Positions 50,444-61,035 are shown, counted from the stretch's first letter. The stretch is DNA of 64,000 nt from Williamsia muralis NBRC 105860 (GCF_001598915.1 NZ_BDAP01000007.1:124001-188000), one strand, 5' to 3'. Notes: a model not told the origin generated them from the sequence alone. Made by a program: numbers and translations.

Positions 50444-52144
50444 ATGGCATTGACCACTGAAACCACCGATGCGGTTCCGACTCCGGATGTTCGGGGTCCC
50501 AAACCGCGGATCGACCTAGTTGTCTTCGGGGTCACCGCTGCTGCAGTGATCGCGTTTGTCATCTGGGGTCTGGTCGACAAAGAGAGCCTGAACACCAGGA
50601 CGCAGGACCTGCTGGCCTGGATCACCGACAACCTCGGTTGGGTGTTCATCCTGTCGGCCACCTTCTTCGTACTGTTCGCCATCTTCCTGGCGGTCAGCAA
50701 ATACGGCAAGATCCCGCTGGGCCGTGACGGGGAGAAACCCGAGTACAACACCGTCAGCTGGGTCGCGATGATGTTCAGCGCCGGTATGGGTATCGGCCTG
50801 ATGTTCTACGGGGCGAACGAGCCCCTCACCCACTTCGTGACCGCACCTCCCGGAACGTCGCAGAACGACGTGGGTATCGCCATGGCAACCACGATGTTCC
50901 ACTGGGGTTTCCACCCATGGGCGATGTACGCCGTGGTCGGACTGGCCATCGCCTACAGCACCTACCGATGTGGCCGAGGACAATTGGTCAGTGCAGTCTT
51001 CGCTCCCATCCTCGGCCACCGTGCCAACGGCTGGGGTGGCAAGGTCATCGACATCCTCGCGATCTTCGCGACCCTGTTCGGTACGGTCGCTTCCCTGGGA
51101 CTCGGTGCCGCGCAGATCGGTTCGGGCTTCGTGGAGGTCGGCTGGATCAACGACCCGTCGAAGTTGTTGCTGGTGGCCATCATCGCGGTGCTGACCGCGG
51201 CATTCGTCGCATCAGCGGTGTCGGGCGTCGCGAAGGGCATCCAGTGGCTGTCCAACACCAACATGGTCTTGGCGATCGTGTTGGCGCTGTTCATCTTCGT
51301 CGTCGGGCCCACGGTCTTCATCCTGAACGTGCTGCCCACCAGCATCGGCACCTACCTCAACGACATCACCTCGTTCTCGGCTCGATCAGGCGCCACCGTC
51401 GACAGCGAGGGTGAGACCTGGCTTGCCGGCTGGACCATCTTCTACTGGGCCTGGTGGGTGTCCTGGACACCTTTTGTCGGCATGTTCCTGGCCAAGATCA
51501 GCCGTGGCCGCACCATCCGCCAGTTCGTGATCGGCGTGCTGCTGGTGCCGACGATCGTGTCGCTGCTGTGGTTCTCCATCTTCGGTGGGACGGCGATACG
51601 ACAACAACAGGACGGCAAGGGGCTGGCCGACGCGAGTTCGGCGGAGAGTCAGCTCTTCGACATGCTCGGCAACCTGCCAATGACCGGCATCGCATCGGTG
51701 CTCGTGATGGTGCTCGTCGCGATCTTCTTCGTGTCCGGTGCGGACGCGGCCTCGCTGGTGATGGGCACCTTGTCCGAACGGGGAGCGCACGAACCGAGCA
51801 AGGGCGTCACCATCTTCTGGGGCGTATTGACCGGAGCTGTTGCCGCACTGCTGTTGTGGGCCAGTGGCGACGACGCGCTCAACGGCATCAAGACGATGGC
51901 CATCATCGCCGCGCTGCCGTTTGTCATCGTGATGATCTTCATGTGCGTGTCTCTGTACATGGACCTGCGGCGCGATCCGCTCATCGTCGCCCAGCGCAAC
52001 TACGACACCCAGGTCGACCACACGTTGCGTACGCACGCGAACATCTTGGCCGGCGACGACGAGGCCAATGACGTGCTGCCCTCGGATCAGTTCCCGGCGA
52101 TCACACCTGAGCAGTTGCGGAAGTCGCCCGACGAACCGAAGTGA
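50444..52144 (+). CDS. BCCT-family osmolyte transporter (betaine/choline/carnitine)
   Basis: A 566-residue, twelve-helix sodium-coupled transporter. The helix region around residue 330-355 carries the family signature FYWAWWVSWTPFVGMFLAKI, and FSAGMGIGLMFYGANEP supplies the Gly-rich helix 3. Both tails are long and charged, as in osmosensing BetP-like carriers. ATG 50444 is preferred to GTG 50420 because the eight extra codons are AT-rich. A strong terminator follows at once. Confidence 0.92.
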   Translation: MALTTETTDAVPTPDVRGPKPRIDLVVFGVTAAAVIAFVIWGLVDKESLNTRTQDLLAWITDNLGWVFILSATFFVLFAIFLAVSKYGKIPLGRDGEKPEYNTVSWVAMMFSAGMGIGLMFYGANEPLTHFVTAPPGTSQNDVGIAMATTMFHWGFHPWAMYAVVGLAIAYSTYRCGRGQLVSAVFAPILGHRANGWGGKVIDILAIFATLFGTVASLGLGAAQIGSGFVEVGWINDPSKLLLVAIIAVLTAAFVASAVSGVAKGIQWLSNTNMVLAIVLALFIFVVGPTVFILNVLPTSIGTYLNDITSFSARSGATVDSEGETWLAGWTIFYWAWWVSWTPFVGMFLAKISRGRTIRQFVIGVLLVPTIVSLLWFSIFGGTAIRQQQDGKGLADASSAESQLFDMLGNLPMTGIASVLVMVLVAIFFVSGADAASLVMGTLSERGAHEPSKGVTIFWGVLTGAVAALLLWASGDDALNGIKTMAIIAALPFVIVMIFMCVSLYMDLRRDPLIVAQRNYDTQVDHTLRTHANILAGDDEANDVLPSDQFPAITPEQLRKSPDEPK

Positions 52145-52163
52145 CCAACAAGATTCAGATGTG

Positions 52164-52192
52164 AACGGGCCCCCTCTCGAGGGGGCCCGTTT
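52164..52192 (+). terminator. Rho-independent terminator after the BCCT gene
   Basis: A 13-bp stem from AACGGGCCCCCTC (52164-52176) pairs with its complement at 52179-52191 across two bases, followed by TTT. It starts 19 bases after the stop codon. It can serve the convergent mannosyltransferase gene as well. Confidence 0.85.
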
Positions 52193-52234
52193 GCGTCCGG
52201 GGGCAGTAGCAACGCGTTGCCATTGCAGGTTCGA

Positions 52235-53875
52235 TCATGTCCAGCTGGGCAACCACATCTGCATGTTCCACATTTCGCGGGAGATGGGTTCGCCGGTGAG
52301 GATCGGCCACATCCACATGAAGTTGGCCACGGCAAGACCCAGATAGATGCTGACCGCGACCGCGCCGACCAGCCGCTTCTCGTACGCGTACTTCTTGGCG
52401 CGGCGGCTCGCGGCCAGCACGTCTCCGACGCAGAGGGCCAGACCCATGATGAGGAACGGCGCCATCGCGGTGGCGTAGAAGAAGTACATCTGGCGGTCGA
52501 GATTGGTGAACCAGGGCAGATAAGCGGCGCCGTAGCCCACCAGTACCACCGCGTAGCGCCAGTCACGCCGGATGAACATGCGCCACAGTGCCCATGCGAG
52601 CATCGGTAACGCCAGCCACCACATGATCGGGGTGCCGATGAACATCATGGCCTTGACGCACTCGGACTCGCCGCACTTCTCCGGGCCGTACTCGATGTAG
52701 TACAGCATCGGGCGCAGGCCCATGGGCCACGTCCACGGCTTCGATTCCCACGGGTGGTGGTTGCCTGCCGAGTTGGTGAGGTTGGCGTGAAACGAGAGCA
52801 CGCCCGACTCGTAGTACCAGAGTGAACGCCAGGCGTCGGGAATCCACGCGAAGGGCCCACCGGTGCCGATCTGCCTGCCCACCTCGTACCGGTAAACCGC
52901 TGTCTCGGAACTGAACCACGGAGCGAACGTTGCCAGGTAGATCAGCACGGGGGTGACGCCGAGGGAGAAACCGGTGGGGATCACATCGCGGAGCAGCACA
53001 CCCCGCCACGGACGCTGCACCAGATAGGCCTTGCGTGCCGCCACGTCGAAACCGAGTGAGAGCACGATGAAGAAGATGACGAAGTAGATGCCCGACCACT
53101 TGGTGCCGCAGGCGAGGCCCAACGCGATGGCAGCAGCAAAACGCCACCACCGAAAACCCAGCCGCGGTCCGTACGGCGAGTCGTGGATCCGGCCCTCGGA
53201 GTAGACCTTGTGCATCCGGGCCCGCATCTGGTCGCGGTCGCAGACGATCGCGGCGAGCGCAGCCAGGATGAAGAAGATCTGGAAGATGTCGAGCAAGCCC
53301 GTCCGCGAGGCCACGAAGGTGACCCCGTCGACGATCATGAGCACCCCGGCGATCGCGCCGACCAGCGTCGAGCGGGTCAGTCGACGGACCAGTCGCACGA
53401 CGATGAGGATCATCAGCGTGCCGCACACCGCCGACATGAACCGCCAACCCCAGGCGTCGTAGCCGAACAGCCACTCGCCGATGGCGATCATCCACTTGCC
53501 GACGGGCGGGTGGACAACCAGACCGTAGGCCGGGTTGTCCTCGAGCCAGTTGTCGCCGGTGAGCACCTGCCAGGCCTGCGGCACGTAATGCTTCTCGTCG
53601 AAGACGGGTGTGCCCTTGTCGGTGGGGCTGCCCAGGTTCGCGAAACGGGTGATCGCGCCGATCGCGGTGATGATCAGAGCGACGATCCAGCCGCGTCGGC
53701 GATCGGTGGGGCCGAAGACAGGCGCGGGGACCTTACGCGCCGCGCCAGGGCTGGTGCCCAGGTCCTCGGCGTGGACGCCGGGTAATTCGTCCGAGGATTG
53801 CCACCCGGGCAGGGACCGTCGAGCGTTGTCCGAGGCCTCCGGAACGGAGTTCTCGAGCGGCGGGGCGAACGTCAC
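52235..53875 (-). CDS. pmt: Protein O-mannosyltransferase
   Basis: This polyprenyl-phosphate-mannose-dependent enzyme attaches mannose to Ser/Thr of exported proteins. The 546-residue protein (from GTG 53875) has about eleven helices. The first periplasmic loop holds the catalytic Asp-Glu pair in VFDEKHYVPQAW and the HPPVGKW motif; the C-terminal PMT_4TMC region starts near WALPML-like helices. It is the counterpart of Rv1002c. Its start lies only 25 bases from the divergent rsmI start, and neither has a clear ribosome site. Confidence 0.93.
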   Translation of the reverse strand: MTFAPPLENSVPEASDNARRSLPGWQSSDELPGVHAEDLGTSPGAARKVPAPVFGPTDRRRGWIVALIITAIGAITRFANLGSPTDKGTPVFDEKHYVPQAWQVLTGDNWLEDNPAYGLVVHPPVGKWMIAIGEWLFGYDAWGWRFMSAVCGTLMILIVVRLVRRLTRSTLVGAIAGVLMIVDGVTFVASRTGLLDIFQIFFILAALAAIVCDRDQMRARMHKVYSEGRIHDSPYGPRLGFRWWRFAAAIALGLACGTKWSGIYFVIFFIVLSLGFDVAARKAYLVQRPWRGVLLRDVIPTGFSLGVTPVLIYLATFAPWFSSETAVYRYEVGRQIGTGGPFAWIPDAWRSLWYYESGVLSFHANLTNSAGNHHPWESKPWTWPMGLRPMLYYIEYGPEKCGESECVKAMMFIGTPIMWWLALPMLAWALWRMFIRRDWRYAVVLVGYGAAYLPWFTNLDRQMYFFYATAMAPFLIMGLALCVGDVLAASRRAKKYAYEKRLVGAVAVSIYLGLAVANFMWMWPILTGEPISREMWNMQMWLPSWT

Positions 53876-53900
53876 CTTGCCAATCGTAGGCTGTGCGGTG

Positions 53901-54749
53901 ATGAACTCTCCGCAGCCACAAGGCCAACTCGTACTCGCCGCGACCCCGATGGGACGCATCGACGACGCGTCCCCCCGACTCCGGGAGGCACTGGCCGCTG
54001 CTGACGTGGTGGCCGCGGAAGACACCCGCCGCGCGAAGGCGCTGGCTGCGGGACTGGGCGTGACCATCGGCGGCCGGGTGGTGAGCTATTACGACCAGGT
54101 CGAGGTGAAGCGAACCCCGGCCCTGGTGGACGAGGTGCGGTCGGGCGCCACCGTCCTGGTGATCACCGATGCCGGCATGCCGTCGGTCTCCGACCCGGGC
54201 TATCGGCTGGTGGTCGCGTGTATCGAGGCGGATCTACCCGTCACGTGCCTGCCTGGACCGTCCGCGGTGACCACCGCGCTGGCCGTGTCGGGTCTGCCGG
54301 TGGAGCGCTTCTGCTTCGACGGCTTCGCTCCCCGCAAGTCAGGGCAACGTCGATCGTGGTTCACCGAGTACATCGACGAGGCGCGCACGGTTGTCTTCTT
54401 CGAGGCACCACACCGGCTCGCGGACTGTCTGCTCGACGCGGTGGCAGTGCTGGGGCCCGACCGTCGCGCCGCGGTGTGCCGCGAGCTGACCAAGACGTAC
54501 GAAGAGGTGCGTCGTGGGTCGCTCGGCGAGCTCGCGGAGTGGGCGGCCCAGGGTGTCCGCGGCGAGATCACCGTGGTTCTCGATGGCGCGGTCGCGGGCG
54601 AACCGGACATCGAAGCGCTTGTGGCGCGCGTCGAAAAAGTTGTCGCCGGGGGAGTGCGCCTCAAAGATGCCTGCGCCCAGTTCGCGGCGAAGACAGGTGC
54701 CTCGCGCCGCGAACTGTACGAGGCGGTGCTTGCGAGCCGCGAGAGCTGA
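53901..54749 (+). CDS. rsmI: 16S rRNA 2'-O-ribose C1402 methyltransferase
   Basis: RsmI methylates the ribose of C1402 in 16S rRNA. The 282-residue SpoU-independent, tetrapyrrole-methylase-fold protein has LVLAATPMGRIDDASPRL, VVAAEDTRRAKAL, VITDAGMPSVSDPGYRLV and LPGPSAVTTALAVSGLP, all diagnostic. ATG 53901 is used; a GTG immediately before it is also in frame. It is divergent from pmt, as in mycobacteria (Rv1003/Rv1002c). Confidence 0.95.
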   Translation: MNSPQPQGQLVLAATPMGRIDDASPRLREALAAADVVAAEDTRRAKALAAGLGVTIGGRVVSYYDQVEVKRTPALVDEVRSGATVLVITDAGMPSVSDPGYRLVVACIEADLPVTCLPGPSAVTTALAVSGLPVERFCFDGFAPRKSGQRRSWFTEYIDEARTVVFFEAPHRLADCLLDAVAVLGPDRRAAVCRELTKTYEEVRRGSLGELAEWAAQGVRGEITVVLDGAVAGEPDIEALVARVEKVVAGGVRLKDACAQFAAKTGASRRELYEAVLASRES

Positions 54750-54779
54750 TGTCGGCCCTCGCGCGCGGATCGCGGTCTC

Positions 54780-54803
54780 GCGCACCGGAACGAACCGGTG
54801 CGC
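54780..54803. terminator. Stem-loop between convergent rsmI and pabB
   Basis: GCGCACCGG (54780-54788), a six-base loop and its exact complement CCGGTGCGC (54795-54803) form a perfect 9-bp stem midway between the two stop codons. It is a candidate bidirectional terminator, without a U run. Confidence 0.6.
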
Positions 54804-54821
54804 CGTGCACCGGAAAGTGCG

Positions 54822-56000
54822 TCAGGCGGGCTGGATACCGAGGATGGCCGCGGCTTTGTCCAGGCACTCCTGCCATTCGCCGTCGGGGTCGGAGTCGATG
54901 GTGATCCCCCCGCCGACGCCCAGGAACGCCGCGCCATCCGGGGCGATCTCCACGGTGCGGATCGCCACGTTCAGGTCGAGTCCGGAAATGGGGGAGACCA
55001 CTCCGACTGCCCCGCAGTACAACCCGCGGGAGTTCTGCTCCCATTCCGAAAGCAACTCGCGAGCACGGGCTTTCGGCGTACCCGTCACCGAGGCGGGTGG
55101 AAACGTGGCGTCGATCAGCGCCGAGTTCGACACCGATGGCGGCACCGTTGCCTGCACCGTGGACACCAGATGCCACACGCCGGGCGCGGGATGCACGTCG
55201 AGCAACTCGGTCACTGCGACGGTGCCGGTGAGGGCCACTCTCCCCAAGTCGTTGCGGACGAGATCGACGATCATGATGTTCTCGGCGACATCCTTGGCGG
55301 AGTCGAGCAACAGCTGCGGGTCGAGGTCGATGGGCAGGGTGCCCTTGATGGGACTCGAGGTCACCACCGATCCTCGTCGATGAAGAAAGGTCTCGGGTGA
55401 GAACGAGACGACAGATCCCCAATCGCCATGCAGCAGAGCTGCTTTGCGAGGGCGGGTGAAGTGCACGCCGTCGGCGAAGTAGTTGGCCGCCGAACCTGCG
55501 AACCGGCCGGCGAAACGGGTGCAGATACAGGCTTGATAGACCTCACCGGCACGGATGGCCTCGAGGCACTGCGCAATGGCCTCCACGTGTGGTCGCTGCG
55601 CGGGCGGCTGCCAGGTGACCGACCATGTCCGGCTGTGATGCTCGCCGAGACTGGCGCGTACCCAGTCCGGACACTCCTGACCGTTCAGCGACGTCCACCA
55701 CCAGCTGCCCGTCCGGTCGAGTTCGAGCACATTGTCGGTCTCACCGCCGGCAGCGGGAGGCAACGGATTCTCGCTGACGCGATCCGGGAAACCCTGGTAG
55801 CCGAACCAGAACCCTTGCGGGTCATCGGGTATCGGGACTCCGGCCCGAAGGTCGATCGACGGAGCGATGACGGCATCGGAGTCGAGCCAATCGCCGATCA
55901 GCGCCGCCGGACCGGGTATCCCGAGCCGCCGGGTGTGGAAGTCCAGGGCGCGCACCACATCAGACGCCGAACCCGGACCGAGTTCAACGCTTCGCAACAC
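54822..56000 (-). CDS. pabB: Aminodeoxychorismate synthase component I
   Basis: PabB, with the amidotransferase PabA, converts chorismate to 4-amino-4-deoxychorismate for folate. The 392-residue chorismate-binding protein has SSPIKGTLPIDLDPQ near residue 205, ENIMIVDLVRNDLGRVA, and ASVTGTPKARARELLSEWE; the PIKGT Lys is the marker of PabB/TrpE-type aminating enzymes. GTG 56000 is inferred from family length; TTG 55997 is the next codon. It follows metG by 20 bases on the same strand. The short N-terminal region is typical of actinobacterial copies. Confidence 0.92.
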   Translation of the reverse strand: MLRSVELGPGSASDVVRALDFHTRRLGIPGPAALIGDWLDSDAVIAPSIDLRAGVPIPDDPQGFWFGYQGFPDRVSENPLPPAAGGETDNVLELDRTGSWWWTSLNGQECPDWVRASLGEHHSRTWSVTWQPPAQRPHVEAIAQCLEAIRAGEVYQACICTRFAGRFAGSAANYFADGVHFTRPRKAALLHGDWGSVVSFSPETFLHRRGSVVTSSPIKGTLPIDLDPQLLLDSAKDVAENIMIVDLVRNDLGRVALTGTVAVTELLDVHPAPGVWHLVSTVQATVPPSVSNSALIDATFPPASVTGTPKARARELLSEWEQNSRGLYCGAVGVVSPISGLDLNVAIRTVEIAPDGAAFLGVGGGITIDSDPDGEWQECLDKAAAILGIQPA

Positions 56001-56020
56001 CAGTCCGCGCCCTGATCTCG

Positions 56021-57574
56021 TCAGCTCTTGGGGAGTTCGTACCGGGGGAAGACGGGCGTCGGTTTCGGAAGCGCCGTTCCGGCGGTCAACCGCTCTCCGA
56101 TGGACTCGAAAGTGCGCGAATCCTGCTTCACGGCAAGGAGATCGAGAAGCGTGCCGGTTGATTCCGGCATGGCCGGCTGTGCCAGCAGCGTGGTGATCCG
56201 AACTACCTCCGCGCAGACGTACAGCACGGTGCCGGTGCGTTCGAGGTCTGTCTTCGCGAGCTTCCACGGCTGTTCGACGGAGATGTACTTGTTGGTGTCG
56301 CCCAGCACCTCCCAGATCACCTCGAGCGCGGTGTGGATGGCTTGCTGATCCATTTCCGTGCGCACGCGAGCGAGCAGGCCGTCGGCCTTGTCCAGCAACG
56401 TGGTGTCGGCGTCGGTGAGGGCGGCGGGTGCCGGCAGGACACCATCGAAGTACTTGCCGACCATGGACAGTGTCCGCTGGGCGAGGTTGCCGAGCTCGTT
56501 CGCCAGGTCGGCGTTGACCCGCGCGATGATGGCCTCGTGACTGTAGGACCCGTCCTGTCCGAACGGCACCTCGCGCAGGCAGAAGAAGCGGATGGGGTCG
56601 AGACCGAACTCGTTCACCAGCACGTACGGGTCGACGACATTGCCGATCGATTTGCTCATCTTCTCGCCGCTGTTGAGCAGGAATCCGTGCGCGTACACAC
56701 GTTTGGGCAGTTCGATGCCGGCGCTCATCAGAAAAGCAGGCCAGTACACACAGTGGAACCGGATGATGTCCTTGCCGATGATGTGCAGATCGGCGGGCCA
56801 GAACTTCTTCCATCGCTCCGAGTCGGTGTCGGGGTAGCCCGCAGCGGTGATGTAGTTGGTCAGCGCGTCGACCCAGACGTACATGACGTGGTCGTCGTGA
56901 CCGGGGACCTGCACGCCCCAGTCGAAGGTGGTGCGCGACACCGACAGATCGCGCAGACCGCCGCGGACAAAGCTCGACACCTCGTTACGGCGGGTTCCGG
57001 GACCGATGAATTCCGGGTGCTTCTCGTAGAGTTCGAGCAGTTTGTCCTGGTAGGCGGACAGCCGGAAGAAGTACGCCTCTTCTTCGGTCCACTCCACCGG
57101 CGTCTGGGTTTCGGTCGAGACCCTCGTACCGTCGTCGTTCACGGTGGTGTCCGACTCGGAGTAGAAGGCCTCATCCCGGATCGAGTACCAACCCGAGTAC
57201 TTGTCGAGGTAGATGTCGCCATTGGCGACCATTCGTTCCCAGATGGCCTGCGACGCGACATGGTGGTCGGTGTCCGTGGTCCGGATGAACCGGTCGAAGC
57301 TGCTACCGAGGGTTTCCTGCAAGGTGCGGAACGCTGCGGAGTTCCGATCGGCGAGGGCCCGGGTCTCGATGCCTTCTTTCTCGGCGGTCTGCTGCATCTT
57401 CTGGCCGTGCTCGTCGGTGCCGGTGACGAACAGCACGTCGTAGCCGTCGAGTCGTTTGAATCGGGCGATGGCGTCCGCAGCGATGTACTCGTACGCGTGC
57501 CCGATGTGTGGTGCCCCGTTGGGGTAAGCGATGGCCGTGGTGATGTAAAACGGCGGTTTCGATGCAGAAGCCAT
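56021..57574 (-). CDS. metG: Methionyl-tRNA synthetase
   Basis: A 517-residue class I synthetase: the HIGH motif is PHIGHAYEY (residues 22-30) and the KMSKS motif EKMSKSIGN lies at about 305. The zinc-knuckle region is short and lacks the four-Cys set of E. coli MetG (an [12 protein letters not shown] run is seen), as in the mycobacterial type. The anticodon-binding helices follow, and no C-terminal tRNA-binding extension is present. ATG 57574 is clear. It is the first gene of a metG-pabB transcript. Confidence 0.96.
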   Translation of the reverse strand: MASASKPPFYITTAIAYPNGAPHIGHAYEYIAADAIARFKRLDGYDVLFVTGTDEHGQKMQQTAEKEGIETRALADRNSAAFRTLQETLGSSFDRFIRTTDTDHHVASQAIWERMVANGDIYLDKYSGWYSIRDEAFYSESDTTVNDDGTRVSTETQTPVEWTEEEAYFFRLSAYQDKLLELYEKHPEFIGPGTRRNEVSSFVRGGLRDLSVSRTTFDWGVQVPGHDDHVMYVWVDALTNYITAAGYPDTDSERWKKFWPADLHIIGKDIIRFHCVYWPAFLMSAGIELPKRVYAHGFLLNSGEKMSKSIGNVVDPYVLVNEFGLDPIRFFCLREVPFGQDGSYSHEAIIARVNADLANELGNLAQRTLSMVGKYFDGVLPAPAALTDADTTLLDKADGLLARVRTEMDQQAIHTALEVIWEVLGDTNKYISVEQPWKLAKTDLERTGTVLYVCAEVVRITTLLAQPAMPESTGTLLDLLAVKQDSRTFESIGERLTAGTALPKPTPVFPRYELPKS

Positions 57575-57644
57575 GGTGGGTGACAGCTTATCGCCGATGT
57601 GTACAGGCCATCACCGGGCCTAACCGGCTCATCTCACTGCTCGG

Positions 57645-59021
57645 TCAGCGCGACTGTGGCGTCTGGTAGACGTCCGGGATGCCGTCGTGGTTGTCATCGA
57701 CGCTTTCTTCAGCACAGATGGCTCGGTAGTGCCGATTGCGGATGCGCAGCAGGACGGCCGCGAGTACAGCGGCCAGCAGTGACCCGGTGAGCACGCCGAT
57801 CTTCACGTGTTCGTCGCGTTCGGAGCCGATGCCGTAGGCCAGGTCGCCGATGAGCAGGGACACGGTGAATCCGATACCGGCCAGCATCGCGATGCCGAGG
57901 ACATCGATCCAGCGAATCGCCGTGTCGAGGCTCGCGCGGGTGAAGGCCGACAGCAGTCGGGTGGTGCCGAAGATCCCCAGCGGCTTACCCAGGACAAGTC
58001 CGGCGATGATGCCCAGTGCGATCGGATCTCGCAGGGCGTCGGTGAACCCGGACAGACCGCCGATGGCGACGCCCGCGGCGAAGAACGCGAACACTGGGAC
58101 CGCGAAGCCGGCGGAGATGGGCCTGATCCGGTGCTCGAAGTGTTCGGCGAGGCCGGGCCCTGCGTCGGGGCCTCCGGCTGCCTTGCTGCGGATCACCGGA
58201 ACGGTGAACCCGAGGAGCACGCCGGCCACGGTTGCGTGGATGCCCGATTCGTGTACAAACGCCCACGTCAACGCGGCGAGTGGGAGGAGGACCCACCAGG
58301 ACCGGATGCGTCGCTGAACACAGACCGCGAACAAGGCGAGCGGCAGCACCGCGAGCGCAAGCGCTCCCACGTTGACGTCCTCGGTGTAGAACACCGCGAT
58401 GACGGTGATCGCGAGTAGGTCGTCGACAACGGCGAGGGTCAACAGGAACGTGCGTAGCGCGGAAGGCAGATGGGTGGAGATGACGGCCAGCACCGCGACA
58501 GCGAAGGCGATGTCGGTGGCCGTGGGGATGGCCCACCCTTCGACGGCGCCGTCGCCGGCCGGCAGGGTGATGGCCACGAAGATCGCTGCGGGCACCACCA
58601 TCCCGCCGACGGCCGCGGCGATCGGGAGCGCGGCACGCGCAGGATTGCGGAGATCGCCGGCGACGAACTCCCGTTTGAGTTCGAGGCCCACGACGAAGAA
58701 GAAGATGGCGAGCAGCCCGTCGGCCGCCCAGGTCGCCAGACTGAGGTCGAGATGCAGCCCAAGCGCGTCCGACCCGACGGTCGTCTCACCCAGCGAGGTG
58801 TAGGCATCGGACCACGGGGAGTTCGCCCACACCAGCGCTATCACCGTGGCGACCAGTAGCAAGGCCCCGCCGACGGTCTCTTTTCGGAGAATCGACGAGA
58901 CCCGTGATACCTCCGACCACGATCCCCGGGCGAACATGGGGAGGGCGGGTCCCCGCGAGGGTGGCCCGGCCGAACCTGGCGGTGTCGGGCCGGTGGGCTC
59001 GGGAGCTTGGTTGTCAGACAA
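57645..59021 (-). CDS. nhaA: Na+/H+ antiporter NhaA
   Basis: A 458-residue NhaA-family antiporter with the hallmark Asp pair in [35 protein letters not shown] (unwound helix 4) and [13 protein letters not shown]. It expels Na+ in exchange for protons. A Pro/Gly-rich N-terminal 40 residues precede the first helix, and an acidic [12 protein letters not shown] tail follows the last. The start is TTG 59021, which follows AGAGG by about seven bases; no ATG or GTG fits as well. Confidence 0.92.
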   Translation of the reverse strand: MSDNQAPEPTGPTPPGSAGPPSRGPALPMFARGSWSEVSRVSSILRKETVGGALLLVATVIALVWANSPWSDAYTSLGETTVGSDALGLHLDLSLATWAADGLLAIFFFVVGLELKREFVAGDLRNPARAALPIAAAVGGMVVPAAIFVAITLPAGDGAVEGWAIPTATDIAFAVAVLAVISTHLPSALRTFLLTLAVVDDLLAITVIAVFYTEDVNVGALALAVLPLALFAVCVQRRIRSWWVLLPLAALTWAFVHESGIHATVAGVLLGFTVPVIRSKAAGGPDAGPGLAEHFEHRIRPISAGFAVPVFAFFAAGVAIGGLSGFTDALRDPIALGIIAGLVLGKPLGIFGTTRLLSAFTRASLDTAIRWIDVLGIAMLAGIGFTVSLLIGDLAYGIGSERDEHVKIGVLTGSLLAAVLAAVLLRIRNRHYRAICAEESVDDNHDGIPDVYQTPQSR

Positions 59022-59203
59022 CGGGATACCTCTAATCTGTCGGTGATGACATGACACGGCACGCAGATGTCTTACGCGTTGCACGTGGCCGACCAGACTT
59101 CCCGGCACTCCTGGGGAATCACCTTACAAGGTCTGTACAGGCTCTGCTGACAGCTCAGTGCGCATCGCCGTCCCCGTCCCCGCTCCGCGATCTAGGGTGA
59201 GTC

Positions 59204-59611
59204 GTGGCCGTCTCCGACCCGAAACAGTTGTTCGCCAGTGCACCCGTCGCCCGACTGGGTACGGTGTCCGCCGACCACCGACCCCATGTGGTCCCGGTGG
59301 TGTTCGCCGTGGCCGGCGATGTGATCTATACCGCGGTCGACGGCAAGCCGAAGTCCGGTAGACCCTTGCGGCGCTTGTCGAACATCGCCGAATGCCCGGA
59401 GGTCAGTCTGGTGGTGGATCACTACGAGGACGACTGGAGCCGACTGTGGTGGGTGCGGGCCGACGGGTGTGCCCGCGTTCACGAAAGCGGCCCCGAAGTT
59501 CAGCACGCATTGCTGATGCTGCGTGCCAAATACCCGCAGTATCAGACTGTTTCGCTCGACGGTCCGGTGATCGCCGTCACCGTGCGGCGTTGGAGTTCGT
59601 GGACCGGCTGA
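59204..59611 (+). CDS. PPOX-class F420-dependent enzyme (Rv0121-like, TIGR03668 type)
   Basis: A 135-residue split-barrel flavin/deazaflavin-binding protein. It starts [41 protein letters not shown], read here in parts, and contains [29 protein letters not shown], characteristic of the small PPOX group with probable F420 binding. Its reaction is unknown. GTG 59204 begins the protein. Its last 35 bases overlap, tail to tail, the hydrolase gene. Confidence 0.88.
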   Translation: MAVSDPKQLFASAPVARLGTVSADHRPHVVPVVFAVAGDVIYTAVDGKPKSGRPLRRLSNIAECPEVSLVVDHYEDDWSRLWWVRADGCARVHESGPEVQHALLMLRAKYPQYQTVSLDGPVIAVTVRRWSSWTG

Positions 59612-60509
59612 AGTTGGCCACCAACTCGGAGATGAACTGAGGCCAGAGCGGTTCGGGCAGATCATGGCCCATGCCGTCGATCAACACGAGCTTGGAACCC
59701 TTGATCGCCCGCGCGATGGCCTTGCCGCCTGACGGGCGCATCAGCCCGTCTGCCTTACCGTGGATCACCACGGTTGGTGCCGTGATCGCGGTGGTGTACT
59801 TCTTCAGGCTTCCGGTTCCCATCACCGCGCAGGTCTGACGCACCACGCCGGCGGGGTCGTGCGCGCGGTCGTACGCTGCGGTCGACCGTCGCAGGGCCTC
59901 GTCCCAGCTGAGTTCGTACTTCGGGCTGCCGATGGCCCGGATCGCCTTGGCTGCGTTCTCGATGTAGGCCTCGCGGGTGGCGCCTTTTCCGGGTCCGGAC
60001 AGCAGCGCCCACAATTTGCGAGGATCCGGAGGTGGCAGGAAGGCTTCGTTGGTGCTGGAGAAGAAGATCGCCAGCGAGAGCACCCGCTCGGGGTGTCGGC
60101 CCGCGAGGACCTGGGCGATCATGCCACCCATCGATCCGCCGACCACGTGCGCCTTATCGATCTCGAGGGTGTCGAGCAGTCCCACGGCGTCCTGCGCCAT
60201 GTCCACGAGGGTGTAGGGGACATCGCTGGGAAGACCGAGTTGGTGGCGGGCCATCCTGGTGAGCATCGAACCGCCGACGCGTACGCCGTCGAGATGCGTC
60301 GAGAGGCCGATGTCCCGGTTGTCGAAGCGGATCACCCGGTAACCCCTGGCGGCGATGGACTCACAGAAAGCGGTCTGCCAGAACGTCAACTGCGCGCTGA
60401 GACCCATGATCAGCAGTACGGCCGGATCGTTCGGGTCACCCATGTCCTCGTAAGCGATCGTGATGTCGCCGACCTGCGCCGTGCCTACCCGGTTCTCGAT
60501 CTCACTCAT
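59577..60509 (-). CDS. Alpha/beta hydrolase
   Basis: A 310-residue hydrolase with [13 protein letters not shown] (oxyanion region), nucleophile elbow [12 protein letters not shown] (Ser near 118), acid in [10 protein letters not shown] and His in [11 protein letters not shown]. The sequence resembles haloperoxidase/esterase-type proteins common in actinobacteria. ATG 60509 follows AAGG at eight bases; the GTG two codons earlier is possible. It follows the GNAT gene by 10 bases, so the two are cotranscribed. Confidence 0.9.
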   Translation of the reverse strand: MSEIENRVGTAQVGDITIAYEDMGDPNDPAVLLIMGLSAQLTFWQTAFCESIAARGYRVIRFDNRDIGLSTHLDGVRVGGSMLTRMARHQLGLPSDVPYTLVDMAQDAVGLLDTLEIDKAHVVGGSMGGMIAQVLAGRHPERVLSLAIFFSSTNEAFLPPPDPRKLWALLSGPGKGATREAYIENAAKAIRAIGSPKYELSWDEALRRSTAAYDRAHDPAGVVRQTCAVMGTGSLKKYTTAITAPTVVIHGKADGLMRPSGGKAIARAIKGSKLVLIDGMGHDLPEPLWPQFISELVANFSRSTNSNAAR

Positions 60510-60519
60510 CGTCACGACC

Positions 60520-61035
60520 TTAGTACCCGGCCCCGCGGGCGGAGGGTGAAGTCTCGCTGTCGGACCGCAAGGATTTCGCGTAGCAGCGGCTCAACGGGCT
60601 GCCCGCGTAGTGGCCGTAGTTTTCGATGAGGGAGTACCCCAACGACTCGTACAGCGCCATCGCCTCCGGCTGGCGGGTGCCGGTCTCGAGCCGGACCACG
60701 TCTGTCCCACGTGTGTTCGCCCGATGCTCGAGTGCGTTCATCAGTGACCGCGCCACGCCTCGCCCGCGCTGCCCGGGCTCGACGTACAGCCGCTTGACCT
60801 CGTCGAGTCCAGGGCGCACACCGATCAAGACGACCACACCAACCGCTACTCCGTCGACAACGGCCACGAAGTGGTCGCCGGTCGTGGGAAGGGGTTCGAG
60901 CTCCACGTCACCGGGGTAGCGGACATTCAGCTCGGCGACGGCAACGGCGACCAAGCGCTGCACATCGAAGTCGTCGGCCGGCCGGGTCTCGATGTCCGTC
61001 CGGGTCCCGCCATTGCGGCCCATGTCCATATCCAT
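60520..61035 (-). CDS. GNAT-family N-acetyltransferase
   Basis: A 171-residue acetyltransferase: the acetyl-CoA pyrophosphate loop is EPGQRGRGVARSLMNALEHRA, preceded by the strand DEVKRLYV and followed by LETGTRQPEAMALYESLGY. The substrate is not predictable. Start ambiguity: three ATGs (61035, 61029, 61023) and an upstream GTG are in frame; I use 61035. It is divergent from the PhzF gene across 36 bases. Confidence 0.88.
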   Translation of the reverse strand: MDMDMGRNGGTRTDIETRPADDFDVQRLVAVAVAELNVRYPGDVELEPLPTTGDHFVAVVDGVAVGVVVLIGVRPGLDEVKRLYVEPGQRGRGVARSLMNALEHRANTRGTDVVRLETGTRQPEAMALYESLGYSLIENYGHYAGSPLSRCYAKSLRSDSETSPSARGAGY

